Under the pieces are notes generated by a model, which was not told the DNA's origin, did not search any database, and was given only the letters and a program-made list of their open reading frames with translations. This document shows positions 12,671-25,900 of a DNA stretch of 64,000 bases, in pieces; position 1 is the stretch's first letter; each line of letters begins with the position of its first letter. Both the position numbers and the translations under genes were made by a program. The stretch is from Antitrichia curtipendula (lineage: Eukaryota > Streptophyta > Bryopsida > Hypnales > Leucodontaceae), in assembly GCA_951230915.1 (NCBI GenBank), contig OX579642.1, positions 3,596,001-3,660,000 of the forward strand, read 5' to 3'.

Positions 12671-13017
12671 ATTTTTAAACAATGTTGAATTCACAACATT
12701 CAAACTTAATACACAAAATTATTTTCTAACAAAGATCCTTATTATGTTGTATTATAGGTTATAACAATGGAAAGTTCTTACCAAATTCTTTTATAATTTG
12801 TACTACATCAAATTTAAGAGAATGATAGGTATTGTTCTAAATGAATATTATAAAAAAATGTGCTAATTTCAGCTGCCAACATTAGAATTTATCATTCTTT
12901 AACTTTGGGAAAAGAATCCTATGACACATTGAATGAGTGGGTCCCCAAAAGAACAAATTGCTCCCATGGTGTAGACTGGTCTCATAGTGTCCCTACCCAT
13001 ACGTTTGCGCCAGTCCC

Positions 13018-13131
13018 TGCATATTTCATCTTGGCACCAAATTTGTTTTTGAATTTGCGACTAGAGTTTTGAGAGTTTAAAGGCATGTAATATATCATTG
13101 GAAAGGTATTGAGAAGACCTTTCCAACGATA
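13018..13131. repeat. Left half of an H-internal segment split by E2
   Basis: Contains TTCATCTTGGCACCAAAT and a hairpin (arms around GGAAAGGT and ACCTTTCC, 13086-13137). The same segment, uninterrupted, is at 30459-30620, and its continuation here is at 29334-29400. The pair is an internal empty-site control for the E2 insertion. Confidence 0.9.
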
Positions 13132-13141
13132 TATTACACGC
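13132..13141. other. Left target-site duplication of E2 (TATTACACGC)
   Basis: Identical to 29324-29333. The exact length may be 8 to 10 bp because one or two bases at each edge could belong to the element. Confidence 0.9.
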
Positions 13142-13340
13142 CAACGACGCTAGGATGTGAGCCTAGAGCGGTGAGCTTGTGAGCTGCGAGCATGGAGTTT
13201 GTGAGCATAGAGCTTGAAAACATTATTTTTTGAATTTCTTGGAAATTTTTGGTGTGATCCCACAATTTTTTGGTAAGTAGAGGAAAATGTACTATTTCTA
13301 GTAACTTTTCTGACCTATGACCGTGTCCCCTATAACCGTG
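13142..13340. repeat. E2 left terminus with GAGC-type subterminal repeats
   Basis: CAACGACGCTAG is followed by seven or so GTGAGC, TAGAGC or GCGAGC units to about 13212, then an AT-rich stretch and GACCTATGACCGTG near 13310. The same order appears at 59086-59330 (E3) and inverted at 32087-32275 (E1). Clustered subterminal repeats are commonly transposase-binding sites. Confidence 0.8.
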
Positions 13341-14444
13341 GATTGAGTTAAATATTTTTATCTTTGTTTTGAAATTCTTATTTGCCATGGAAGAAGACTT
13401 TCAAGCTTTCATGCAAACTTTCAGCACTTAGGTCATTTAATACCTCAAGAAACATGCCTAAGTTCCTAACGTTGTGAGTATGCTACACCTATGGAATTTA
13501 GGCTAATCCAGAATCTTGTCAGATTTTGGCATAATTTTAAACGCTTTAAGATATAGGGTATAGATTTGGGTGGGCCAGTAAACACAATTGGGGTCAAATA
13601 GTAGGACATGAAATTGGGAAGGTCATGGTAATGGGCTGGTCCAGCTTATCCCATAACAATTGGCATTTCCAACATGCACAAGTATAAGAGGACATGTGTA
13701 GGATAAATAGACACCTTGAGGGTTCGAGTAAGATGGCTACCACAAATCATTGAGGTTTAGGGTAGAAATCTCACTCGAATTTTTAAGTGTTTTGCTTCAC
13801 ATAGTGTTCAATTCTAGAGATTGATTTTCGATGTGATGGTAATGTACTTCCACATGTTGACATCTTCAAAGATATTTAAAAAAGAAGGGGAAGCTATAAA
13901 AGATGGAAGATGTCCTACAAAGAATTCAAACAAAGACATAAAGAAAGTAAGGCCTTTAATGAATTAAAGAAATTGAAAAAAAGAAGGTAATGGAAGAAAA
14001 CTTAGAAAAAAAATATAGAAATGGAAACTAAATGAAAAAATAAAAAATTGGAAAAAAAATTAATTGAAAGAAAAAGAAGACAGAAAATAGAAGGAACAAA
14101 AATGGGGAATGTCCAAAGGTGAAAGAAATGGAATGAAAAAAAAATTGATATACATGAATTAAATAGTAAAAGATTGTGAAAAACAAACTCAATAATGTTC
14201 ATATTCGTAGGTGCATTAATTTTTTAGGGTTCACAATTGGAGTGCAAGAGTCATTCATATGAATTTACTTCACAATATTTTACTAATGACACATGATTGC
14301 TCCCATACTTCATGAATGCAAAACCATTTATGATATCATGTACTTGAAATCAGTTCAACTGTAATATATGTAAATAAATATAATACGAATGAACTACATT
14401 CGAAAATGGGGCCGTGCCTATTCTGGAATTGTGATAATTCTTGC
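13341..14444. other. Spacer between E2 left terminus and transposase stop
   Basis: AT- and purine-rich, with low-complexity A/G runs at 13860-14170. No gene is seen. Confidence 0.6.
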
Positions 14445-17400
14445 TCAAAGTAGAAGTACCTTCAACTCATTGAAGCTATAACTAGGTGTATGAATGAATT
14501 TGTCATCATGGATATCCATCTTGCAGAAGTACCTATACAAATAGTATAAGTGTTTGCAGTTTACGTACTGCTGTCGACCTCCGATGGCTGATACAGCCAT
14601 GTTCACAAAATCCGGGCATGTGCATGTAGGAAACATATCCACTGTTATTCGATAGACATTCTTCGTATGCTCTGGTCCTGTCTCCAATGACACTATTGCA
14701 CCTAAGCCAGGAAGGGGGAGCAAAGTCACTCCAAGAATTAGTCCTCTAACATTTCCTGCATTCTCCCACTTATTTCGTTGTTCTGTAGTTGGTGCATTTA
14801 CACTTCGCCGTATGGTTCGGTTGTTCCTAACCGTTGGATATGCATCCGGATTCGGTGGCGGTGGTTGGTCAAACAAAACGGTATTGAAAATCTTTGACAT
14901 GTTGAACAGTCGACGTGGTGACAATATAGGACGCTCTTGGAGACGAAAGCCCGCGTGTTGCAGAAGCAAAGTTTCTTCCCGATTCAGGGTGGTCCCAGAT
15001 AAAATTGGCCAAACCTCTGGCACATCAGGCCAATCAATGACCCACTTCCGTTTTGTACCTTTCAAACATCGTTCAATGTCGTCCCAACAAAACCAAAAGT
15101 CCACCACTACTTCTCGCTTACTTCCAGAATCTTCTTTTCTACCTCGATAGGTGGGAGCTGGTGTTCCTTTTTTTCCCCTCGCAATTTTGGCAGAACACTT
15201 TATGTTTGAACCCTTCTGCTGAGCTTGACATTTAGCGGCTGATTTGTGGCTGATCCTTGCAATGTGCCACTTTGATATATCGCAATCGCTTTCAAAAGCA
15301 AGTGAAACATATTCAGAAGTATTTGTCTCATGCTGCTTACCTTTGTCACTAGCAGTTTCCACAAACGCCATGGTAGTCCTCGTCCGAACACGAGGTTGAG
15401 AGAAATTGACTTTGTCTGGTCTATGTGAGTCTCCCTCATCGCCAATTGGTATGTCCAACTTCCTTTTTGTGCTTCCAAATATCTCCTCTCCTTCCAAATG
15501 CGGTATACGACTTCCAAGACCCTCGGCTCCAGGTAACGAGTTCAACGCTTCTGCAATTTTTTTTGGATCTCAGCTTCGAGTGTCCGCTCTTAATTTCAAC
15601 TCACACTTTGATGGACCAGTTCCAGATGCATGACCTCTAAGGTATGCCCGGTAATTCGTCATTTGCATCCAAGCACGAATGCTGTCGTCGCAAGTGGCGT
15701 CAAACAGGTTGTTTCCACGATTTCCGGACATTTGAAGCCACTTGTTATGAACCGTTTCAGATAAATTGCATGATGTCAGGTCCAACATCTCGTCCAAATT
15801 CAATTTCTAAAAATCCAAGCATGTTTGCAGCAGAGTTAGCACTTCCAATTTAAAATGGCATAGACATTTCAATGTCATGGCTCCTATACTAACTGAATGT
15901 GTACTCTCTTAAGGTAGAGGCCATTGAAAAATACTTTTATATAATAATACATTACTATTCTAAGCATTATCACTACAATGTTTATCTAAGTGTTTGGTAA
16001 AGGCAAATTCGAGCATTACAGACTTCGATTCCAGAAAAGTAGATTCCAATGGGAAGGTACTAGAAAAGGGTGCACTTGCAGACTCCACAAATACATCAGT
16101 CGGATCCGACTGATGTATTTGTAGTATTTTCTGGACCCCCCTATTTCATACCTTTTTCAATTATTCACAATTATTTTAGTTATCAATTACACTAAGTCAG
16201 CTATTGTTACAAACCCGGCATTCAGAAATGACATATAAAGAAGCCCAATCGACTAGGCACAAGAATTTAATTCAAAGCATGCCTTTATAAACTAAAACAT
16301 TTATATGGATTAAATTTAGTTAGCCACTCACCATATCCATAAAGCCTCCCCATTGCCGGTACCGGAAATGCCAAAATGCAAGCCAATGGTCTAAATGATG
16401 AAGCGCTTCTTCACTAGCAGCTCCAGATGACAACCACCATGATCTTATTGTGAGGTAACGTGTCTCTGCCTCGTCCATATTCTTCGAATCTTTGTATTGT
16501 TTACACAAAGTATTATGTTGTTGTTGGAATGCTTCCTTGATGTGCTTCTGTGTATGCCTATGAAGAGAACTGGTCCAGTGCAACAAACACGTCCTTTCAC
16601 GATCATCCATTTTCTCATCGGCAGAACCACTCCCATAGACAATACGGACTGCGTTCCAATTTGCCATGGCACTATCTGCCATGAATCCCTTAAAGTTAGG
16701 GTCAGTCAACCCATGTTGGGCCATGACGGTGTTCAAGCTCCTCCAAAATTGTACCTGCACCTCAGTATCTTCTGATTGCATGTCGCACACTGCAATGGTC
16801 ATAACCTTTTTATACTCGGTGTCATACACGTGGCAGGCCATTGTGCTCTAGTCTTTTACACGACGCACGTGGTCAAACATCACCCACGCATTTTGTAAAT
16901 CTCCTCCTATCTGCATGCGCCTGACGAGAGCGACTCCACTTCCGGGTCCTTCGGTGAGCATCTTGAAAATGTAGACCTTCTCCTTCCCTTGTCCCGGAAA
17001 GACGCTGTCATGTATGAATTCAAACTTTGACTCTTTCTTCATGGTCATAATGTTGTCAATGATCCCTCCACGGTTATTTGAGCGGAAAGAAGATATTACG
17101 TTCCGTATATTAGGACTACTTAGATACTGGAAGCGATCCATAACCTCCTCCATTTCTTCTCCCTTCAACATGTGCTTCTCTCCCTCTCCATTGTGAAATA
17201 GATAGTTTGTTAGGAAGTCTTTACTAGCGGAGAGAGCAATTGCGGAGTTGGTGGCCGTAGGTGTTTTGGCCACTTGCTCCGCAATGAGTCCACAAATAGT
17301 TTCTGTGGAATCTCTATACATGCCCTTTGCAACAGGGTGAGCATGTTGACCAAAATGGATTGCAGCCCTACTCATCTCTGGGTTATCGATATACGAATAG

Positions 17401-18491
17401 TATATCCTAGCATCACAACTGTTTAGACACGAAGGTGCTTTCTTACAGACCTTACAAACTAGAGTACTATCCTTAGGAGGACTATCTCCAACTACAAAAA
17501 GAAAGGATGTATAGCCACTCCACTCTGTTTCATTTTTCTTGGAAGCTCTCCTTAGGTAATCACAATTTGGGTTTTCACAAATTAGGTGTCCAGCACAGTA
17601 TGACTTACGAAACTTGATGTTGTCGGAATTATTGATGTTTGTTGTTACCAGCTTGCACCACGGGTGTCCATCGTAACGCTTGTCCATTCCCTCCAAGTTC
17701 CGGGCCTGTGATGAAGACGAAGATGAACGACATGGAGGCAATTCAAAGATAACATCCCCGTCAAATACTGCCGGAAGAAACTGAACACGGTGATGCTGTA
17801 CAACATTTAAATCCATCACGGACAATTCATTTCGAGATCGACGCATATTGGCTAGTCTCTTCAAACACTCCATTATGCTCACTTTGTCTATTGGAAATGG
17901 ATGCAATGGAGGACGTGAAAAAAAGGACTTCGGCTGACTCTGCGATGACATTTCGGATTCTGACTTCATAGGAGCCCTTCCGGCTTCATCAGTTTGGATG
18001 GAACATGATTTCTTCTGGAGATTGAAGTTAGGAGACTCTCCTTCCGAATCACTGGATAACTCTATGATTGGATCAAATTTCTCAACTTTCACTACATGCA
18101 ATACTACTGGACTTGGAAGGATTGGGGAAACGAGAGGAGGTGGACTAAGAGGTGTAGTATGTGCAACATATGGCATATCTACTGTCGAATTATCCGATTG
18201 ACGGCTAAGAATCTTAGTAGAGGCAGCTAGAATAGACAGAGGGAGTCCATATGCTCTATAGTTTCCAGGGGCCAAATACCAGCATTGCGTTCCATCTTCT
18301 ACAGACCTCACAATAGGGACAGACTGTTGCACTTGACCTGATTCCGACATCCTTTCCTCCTCAACATAGATGGTGGTTTCTTCAAATCTAAAACAAACGT
18401 GAAGCAGGTGACATGAAACTCTGGCACGTCCGCCATCCTCTATCGGAAACACAATGGGGACCTCATGACCGTCTACCCGAATGCAAGCCAT
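14445..18491 (-). pseudogene. MULE-type transposase of E2, near-complete but with two nonsense codons
   Basis: Two exons: 18491-16332 (720 codons, ATG start) and 15806-14445. The 525-bp intron has a GTGAGT donor and a TTTTTAG acceptor, phase 0, conserved in E1 and E3. Domains in order: an SUMO-interaction-like motif IIELSSDSEGE (about residues 142-152); a GCM/WRKY-like zinc-binding region (about 279-360) with CAGHLICENPNC and CKVCKKAPSC; an RNase H-fold DDE core with VMTIAVCDMQSED, GFMADSAMANWNAV and CLLHWTSSLHRH; and a C-terminal SWIM finger CTCPDF...CKH. The last two are typical of MULE transposases. A Trp codon has become TAG (16848-16850) and a codon matching Gly has become TGA (15570-15572); otherwise the frame is open for about 1170 codons, so decay is recent. 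It reads toward the E2 left end, divergent from the ParB-like gene. Confidence 0.9.
16097..16112. repeat. E2 palindrome 1, CAGTCGGATCCGACTG, in the transposase intron
   Basis: The 16-bp core lies in a perfect 34-bp palindrome (16088-16121), within the intron of the transposase gene. A CTGGACCCCC stretch follows about 20 bp away; similar GGGGGTCC or GGACCCCC arms flank the other E2 copies. Confidence 0.95.
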
Positions 18492-19926
18492 TGTGAGAGA
18501 TAAGGTACAAAAGAACTTCTCAAACTCCTTGTTCCTACTATATACCTTGCACTTCCTATTCTAATGATTTTTTTATGAAGCCTTCTTCCTTGGCTGTACT
18601 GTTTTAAGGTTACTTCATTTAAAGCAATTGTTCTTCCTTTGGTTTAGAAGTAGTAATTAGGATCTTCAAGAAATTGAGATCTTTAGCGGTCAATTATGAA
18701 GGGTCATAATTCAATGGAAATGGGTGATTGAGAAATGAATGGTCACAAAATAAGCAATGGCTGTGTTGCCCTCACCTGAATTTTTTAACTATCTAATTAT
18801 ATGTAGGGATCATAAACATTAAACATCTTAGATGACGGCTTCTGTAAACATTAGATGAAGTGGAAAAGACCAAACTAGTAGGTGAAGACATAGATATAAG
18901 AGAACTCAGATGTAATAAATTAAGATTTTCAACCCTTCATAAAAAAAATCTAATATATATAACAAATTGCTCCATCTATGTATAGTTATAATCATTTCAT
19001 AAAAATACATTCTTTCAATTGAAGTTAATTCTTTATTAAAAACATAAAAAACGTGGGAAGCTAGGCTTGTGATTAATGTATCAGTTAAACTCATATCAGA
19101 CATATAAGTTCTCTATTATTACCTTGCAATGTAGAGCTCTAAGGGCCAACTTCATGAGGGGTAATTATTTTTAAGAGGTGTGTACATATTTCCCAAAAGA
19201 ACCCTTAGTTTAAGAACTAAGACGTTTATATAACAACTGTCATTTTTGTTATATTTTCAAGGGCTCTACCCAGAGATTACAAATCCAGTAGTACACTAGA
19301 ACCATAAACATTTTGTACCAAAGCCACAGCCGGCCAAAAGAAGTATTAAGTTTTAATATTTAATGTACTTCATTGTCATTTGAAATTTGATTTAGTTCTA
19401 GACTTCACATGAAGAGGGAGGATATTAAATTAATCTTATGTGGGTTTGGGCCAAAAGCATATGACATAATTATACTTGTCAGCTAACGCACATGAGAAGT
19501 TGCCGATAATATTAAGGACAACTTAATTACAAGCTTAATGCCTCCAAATCAGCGGCGGTGACGTCGGGGACAGGTACAGTCTGTGATAGCAGCTAAAGAC
19601 TTTGTAGAGAAATATTCCGCAAATAAATGTTCTCAAATACATTGCGGCTGTACGTTTTTTGGAAACTGTCATAGCCACCAATAAGATTACATAAGCGCTA
19701 TTATGAACTATGACAGCAAATGGAAGTATCCGTCCGCCAACACAACCATCAATGCGAATTTGCACACATGTCATCAATCCATTGATGGTACCTTGTTCGT
19801 ACTCCCTGTTTGCTTTGTAGTATATAATATGAAGCTCAGCTTACCAAATCAGCATTCTTCTCGTTTCAGTTTGATTCAACTTCTGTAGTTGTGAACATTA
19901 GTTTTCATGTAGTCACTCCTTACCAC
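18492..19926. promoter_or_regulatory. Divergent intergenic region between the two E2 genes
   Basis: 1.4 kb separates the two start codons. A TATATAG sequence on the minus strand (about 18537-18544) lies some 45 bp upstream of the transposase ATG. A TATATAAT on the plus strand (19821-19828) lies about 100 bp upstream of the ParB-like ATG. Both could be TATA boxes. The rest is AT-rich with no gene. Confidence 0.4.
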
Positions 19927-22900
19927 ATGCTTGTAGAAAGCCGGGAAGCTTATATTCTTAGTGAGAATCATAGGAAGAGGCGAAAGAGGCATAGGTCATT
20001 TTATTTTTCTTCTACAAAAGCATTGAGAAGATCTCGGATGACAAGAGGGAAGAGGTTGGTTTCCAAGACGGGTCAGTCCACTGATGGAGATCTTCGAAAA
20101 GTTCTTCGATTTGGAACTGCAATTAGTGGCGGCGAGGAGGACATGGAAGAGAAGACAATTCATGCAGATGAAGAAATGTCCGAGGACACTACTAGTGTAC
20201 AAGGAGAAGCGAATACTGTATATGTAAGGATTCTTAAGCACCTTTCTTTTTATTTGAATTCGTCTTTTTCTTTTTGCTTGTCGCGCTAACTATAAGGACC
20301 CTCTCGTGCAAGAAACTGGATGTTTTGTTTAGGGTTTCGGGTAGGTTTTCCAAATATTTTTAGAAAAGGAAATAGACAAATGAATGCATTGCAAAATATA
20401 AGTTTCTTAATCACTCCCTCTCAGTCAGACTTGGAACCTCTGATTGATACTGAGAATTGAAGTATGTCATAATTCTCCATATTTGACCCCTAAACAGAAG
20501 TCTTTGTTTGCCTAGGTGCCCAAACAGGGGTCCAGAGAGTATTCTGGTAGTTCGTTGATTTGATTTTGGTAGTCCTTTTTATCTATTTCTTTTATATATG
20601 TTGGGACTCTGTGTTTGAAATAGTAATACCTATTCTGAACGGTGATCAGTCCCTGGATCAGTCCCTGGAAATGATGACCGAGTCACGCAAGGCCCATGTC
20701 ACCGTTCCCACCATTTCGGGCCATCATGTGCTGTTAATTAAGAAGCCGAGCTTCGTGAATTCTCTATGGTCCGTTACTTTGTTGACAGCTGTTCCGGACC
20801 TCAGCGAATCTGGGAATGTGAACTTGACATCCAAAATAGAAACGCGATACCCCTTGCATGCATGCACCTCATTTTGTTGGCGCACTACTGAAATCCATTG
20901 CAGGCGCAGCTCCTGAAATTTCCTCCACTACATTCTCCAGCGTTCTTCACACTCACGTTCATACTCACATTTTGAACTTCAGGAAGTGCAGCCGGGGAGG
21001 ATGCAACGGACTACGCGGAGTCAGTCGAAGGATCATGGATTCTTTTAAGCACCTCGTGGAAGGCCGGAAGCTAATCGAGCAAGTCAGGAGGTATTGCTCA
21101 AAACTCAATTTCTGTCTTGTGTGTGTGGGTTGTGTCATGCGGCTGGATTGCCAATCTTGAACTGGGTTGTGTCATGGGCTGAGCCAATCTTGAACTGGGT
21201 TGTGTCATGGGTTGCCAATCTTGAACTGGGCTGTGTCATGCGGCTGGATTGCCAATCTTGAACTGGGTTGTGTCATGGGTTGTGTCATGGGCTGAGCCAA
21301 TCTTGAACTGGGTTGTGTCATGGGTTGTGTCATGGGCTGAGCATGCACCTGAGTTACATTTTGTGGGGGGCGGGTTGGAGACCGTGTGCTTGTGTGTTTG
21401 ATTCCGCTGGAGTAAGCATGCACCTGAGTTTGATTTTGTGGGGGCGGGTTGGAGACAACTTGCTTGTGTGTTTGATTCTGTGGAGTGAGCATGCACCTGA
21501 GTTTGATTTTGTTGGGGCCGGTTGGAGATCGCTCGCTTGTGTGCTTGATTCTGCGGGGGTCGGGCTGACTGTCTCCAGCGATCAGTCGGATCCGACTGAT
21601 GACAGTCGCGCGTCAGCTTGACCCCCGAGAAATTACAGTTGTGCTTGTTTCCAAGTCGACATTTGGAGATATAAACCCTGCGTTCTGAGATTACAGCTCT
21701 CTCTAGATGAGATCTTGGTCACTGTGGTCACAGTAGGAGTTAAGGAACTAGATGTAAGAATAAATTTTCAAGCCTTTGTATTTAGGCTCCATCCCTATCC
21801 AAAGTTGTATCAGAAATTTGGTTCTAGCCCTTAGGTACATGAGCTTAGATAACTGATCATCAATTCTCGTAAATCAGTCAGAGGTAACGAAGATGCTGAA
21901 CACGACATTATGAACCGGAACTAGATACCGAAGTCTTCACTGGTTTGTCGGCCTCGGAGGGAATGAGTCTCATTTTTAATGACTTACCAATCTGTCGAGC
22001 ATGCACTGTGTTTGATTCCAAGGGGGTCGGGCTGACTGTCACCAAGGATCAGTCGGATCCGACTCATGCCAGTCGAGCATCAGCTTGACCCCCGAGAAAC
22101 GGTAGATGTACTCGTTTCCTTGTCCAGGTTTGGAGACCTATTCCAGCATTGTGAGATTCTAGATCTCGCGGGATGGGCAATTGGTCACTCTGGAGATGAG
22201 CGTGGATTAAAGAACTGGATTTCGGAAAAAATTGCCAAGCCTTTGTACTTTGTCTGGATCCAATTTTCTTGACATTCAAGGCCCGGCTTGTCGTTCCCTC
22301 TGGTATTTAGAAGTTAGAAGTATGCGAGAATTGTTGGTAACGATAAACGAGTCTGTATGAAAGAGTCTGTACGAACGAGTTTGTACGTACGGGTCTGTAT
22401 TAAAGTGTCTGTATGAACGAGTATGTACGTACGAGTCTGTATGAGAGATTCTGAATGAGTTTGTATGAAGCTATACCCTAATACCCAAGTCTCTAGATTG
22501 ATATATCCAATCTATAGATTTAGTTTGTATGAACGAGTATGTACAAGTGTGTATGAATCTTTACCCTAATAGCCAAGTCTCTAGATATAGATTGATGTAT
22601 CCAATCTAGAGATTGATATATCTAGAATGAGAAATTATTTCAAATCTCTTGGATTAGTCTAATAAAGATTTCTTAAGGAGACTTAACATGCCGTGATACA
22701 CGTCTTTAACCAATTCATTTGAAGGCCTAAAGCTAAAGTGTTTGACTACTAATATTAAAGTACTTTGTAGAGTTATACCCGTCATTATTTTCACTAGAGT
22801 TGGTCATTCAATTGGTCGCATTTTACCTTTTGCGTACCTAGGTAGGGAATTAGGGATGTTCTTTCTAGAAGTACCATTTTTGGGGGGTCCAGCAAGTTCC

Positions 22901-25900
22901 CTCTGAGTGTCAGTCGGATCCGACTGACACTTCGAGGGAACTTGCTGGACCCCCCCAAAAATGGTACCTTGATTAAGTTGATACATTTTTTTTGGGACGC
23001 CTTGTTTAATGATCTTCTTGATTGTGTGCACGGATTGTCCTTGAAATCAGAAACTACTTGTCCTATTAAATTATAGACTTGAAGATTATTTCTCTGAATT
23101 CCATAACATTTTCATATTTTGAAGGAAATTAGAGTTTTGGAATACTTTGACTAAGTTATATTTAGACTCATTTTTTCGATTTACTATATCTTTTATTGGA
23201 ACATTAGAATATATAAATATTTAAATTTTAGAAGTGATAGATTTTCGGTGCCAAGTTGTGAAAGCCTTCTTGATTATTACTCTCTAATACCTTCACGTAA
23301 AATCAAAAAGTTTATATTACGTACAAATTTAAATATGCAAGAGTCCTATAGGATTTAGCCCTCATGTTGTCCGCGGTCACATCTTGTTTTTTTACCCCTA
23401 ACTTTAGATTAAGGATAAAATTGATTTATTCTATGATTCATGTCCATGTGAGTTTCAGTGTATGTAACTAAGATAGAATTGGTTCAATTATTTTCTTTAT
23501 TGACAGGGAGATGATGGGCAGCCGACGTCTGCATCTATTATATCCGCTCCTATAGTGCACGTATCTCAAACGGTAGGCCCATCTCAGCCTTTCACGCCTG
23601 CGAATACCAATATGGAGGTTTCTGGCGATTCAAAGGAAGATGAAGCTACAAATGAAGACATGGTAAGCTTTGTTGATGTTATGGATGCAGCTGACCGTGC
23701 TGCAGATGCTCTTGAGCATTCTATGCTCAGTCGGGTTAGTGACCTCGTGGGTCCCAAACGATCTCTTAGTGAGGCTGACGTGGAGCCTCGCAAACGTAGA
23801 CAACCTGTGTTCTCTCCAGAGAGTTCCGAGACTGAATATAGCTCGGATAGTGTGATATCTATTTCAATTGATGGTCCAATGTTCCAAGACACATGCGAGT
23901 GTGTTTGTAGCGTTGGCCAAGGTAGCCGTGAAATAGTGCTCATTCTTCTGAGTTCTGACTCAGATGAAGATGTTGAGATAGACTGATTCCATTAGATTGG
24001 AATTCTGTGTTGGCATCTGTCATTACATCCTTACATGTCTAATATACCTATCATGAGGATTGTTATTAATATCATAAATGTGTCCATGCTTCTATGCTAA
24101 TGATATTTCACTCAAAATCCTACCGTTTTGGTCTTCGTGTATTACCACATACTTACTATTTTGCGGTTTATTCTGTTTTTGCAATTCCACAAATCCTGAA
24201 CCATATTGAGTTTTGTCTTTGCAGATGGATGTATCTCCAGTCAATTTATCAGAGGTGGAGAGATTTATTGAGACACCGGGAACTGATGATGCAGCTCAGC
24301 CAAAGATTGGAGGTGAAGTTGAGGGACAGTTTATTGAGGATGAAGAAAAGGAGTTGTTGGAGGACGAGCTCCGTAGGCTTCAGAAGGTAGATTCGGTGGC
24401 AACAATTGCATCCTTCAGAATGAAGCCGGATGAGTTGTTTCGTCTCCGCATCCCCCTTTGTAGACTTGTGGCGATGCCCATGGTGAGGCCAACCCTCTCC
24501 TGTGACCTAGTCAAGCTTGAGCAAGAGTTCGTGAATGGGTACCTTGACGGAGCTGCAGTTTTCTATGTGACAATTACAAATGAAGCTGGAGAGAGTGCAG
24601 AGTTTTCAGAGGAGGAGATTGCAGGACTGCCGCCACTGTGGAAGGAGAAAAATGACAAATTTGAAGATTATTTGGACTCTGTGCCTGAGCTCCGGTTCTT
24701 GAAGAACTTGAAATTCTATGTCTGTAATGGAAATCATCGACGGCTAGCATGGATGAGCCACATTTCCAGGCTTCATTCCACTGAGAGACAGTGGCATTAT
24801 GCAGTTGACTGCATAGTATTGGACACGAAGGGGAAGATTGAGCTAGTCATGCATGTCATGCATAACATAAACAAGTGAGTATTGTAGCTTTGCCAAGGCT
24901 TAGGGGTCTTTAATTTTTTCTTGATTTCCATTTTTGTATATTGTAATTGCTACGTACAACAAAAACTAACTGACATTATCGAAATTGCAGATCGACAGAA
25001 GGCTCGCATGTGAAGACTAATTTGGTCCACACGTTTTATCGGGTTCAAAAGTACGGCCTCCTACCTATGGAAAGGTTCAACGAGATGCTCAGGCCATCAG
25101 AGGTCAAACGATGTGGAGCCCTAAAACCGAAGAGAACTTGGTACTCAATGCCAGTGGAGGTTTTCACATCTTTTGTTTTCCGGGTGAGAATTTGGTTGTT
25201 TAATTATGCCTTTGTCAATTACTCTACTGTCATCCTGAATTTTTTTGGCTACAATTGTTGAGATTCCTAAATCGTTGCCTGTTATCAGCAAGAGATTGCC
25301 CAAGCAGCTGATGCTGTAGTGAGAAGGTACAATGAGGTAACCCCGGATGAAGACAAGACTAAATTGGGTGTAGCAAATGCCATGAGAACCGGAGCCAAAG
25401 AGAAGACTACAAAGCTGTATGTGAAGATGGTTAAGTTGTTAACGGTGGCCAATCCTGGTCATGGGCCTGGCTTTCTAGAAGAAGTAAGTGCCTCACACCT
25501 AAAATGTTTTCATGGCAATGTGGTATATTCAGTTGAAATACTAATTTGAAGGCCATGCTGAATATAGGATGACCCGCAAAGGACAATTTCAACCCATGTC
25601 TTGGCCTCCATGATTTAAAAAAAAGGACTAATAACTATGCTTTCTATTTAAAAGATTATAACCTTCTTTAGGTGGAAAATGCTTTAGGACAAGTGAGCTT
25701 GCTTAGGTCTTCAACTAAAAATTTCTTTTTGTGTAGGTGGAAAAACATTGGAGCACTAATGAGGTTCCAGAGATGACTTTGGAGAAACTCCAAATGGTTG
25801 CCACTTGCAATACAACTCCATTTCACAAGATCAAGATCCTGACGTGGTGGAACTCTTCATTGCCAACCCGTGAGGCTAGGCGATTTCCACCACGCCCCGT

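Larger units (their letters stand above)
21340..22290. repeat. Segmental duplication carrying E2 palindromes 2 and 3
   Basis: 21340-21560 holds three to four ~75-bp units with GAGCATGCACCTGAGTTTGA. The block around 21550-21780 is repeated in diverged form at 22010-22270; both contain a GGGGGTCGGGCTGACTGTC arm, the palindrome core, and a CAGCTTGACCCCCGAGAAA arm. Palindrome copies can therefore arise by local duplication. Confidence 0.8.

Noticed and set aside
8006..13131. A hAT transposase gene in H
   Set aside because: Searched for because of the CAGGG ends and 8-bp duplication, but no frame in 8006-13131 or 29334-30873 shows a BED finger or hAT dimerisation motif.
20640..20680. GATCAGTCCCTGG duplicated, considered as another E2 palindrome
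   Set aside because: It is a short direct repeat lacking the GGATCC centre and inverted symmetry.
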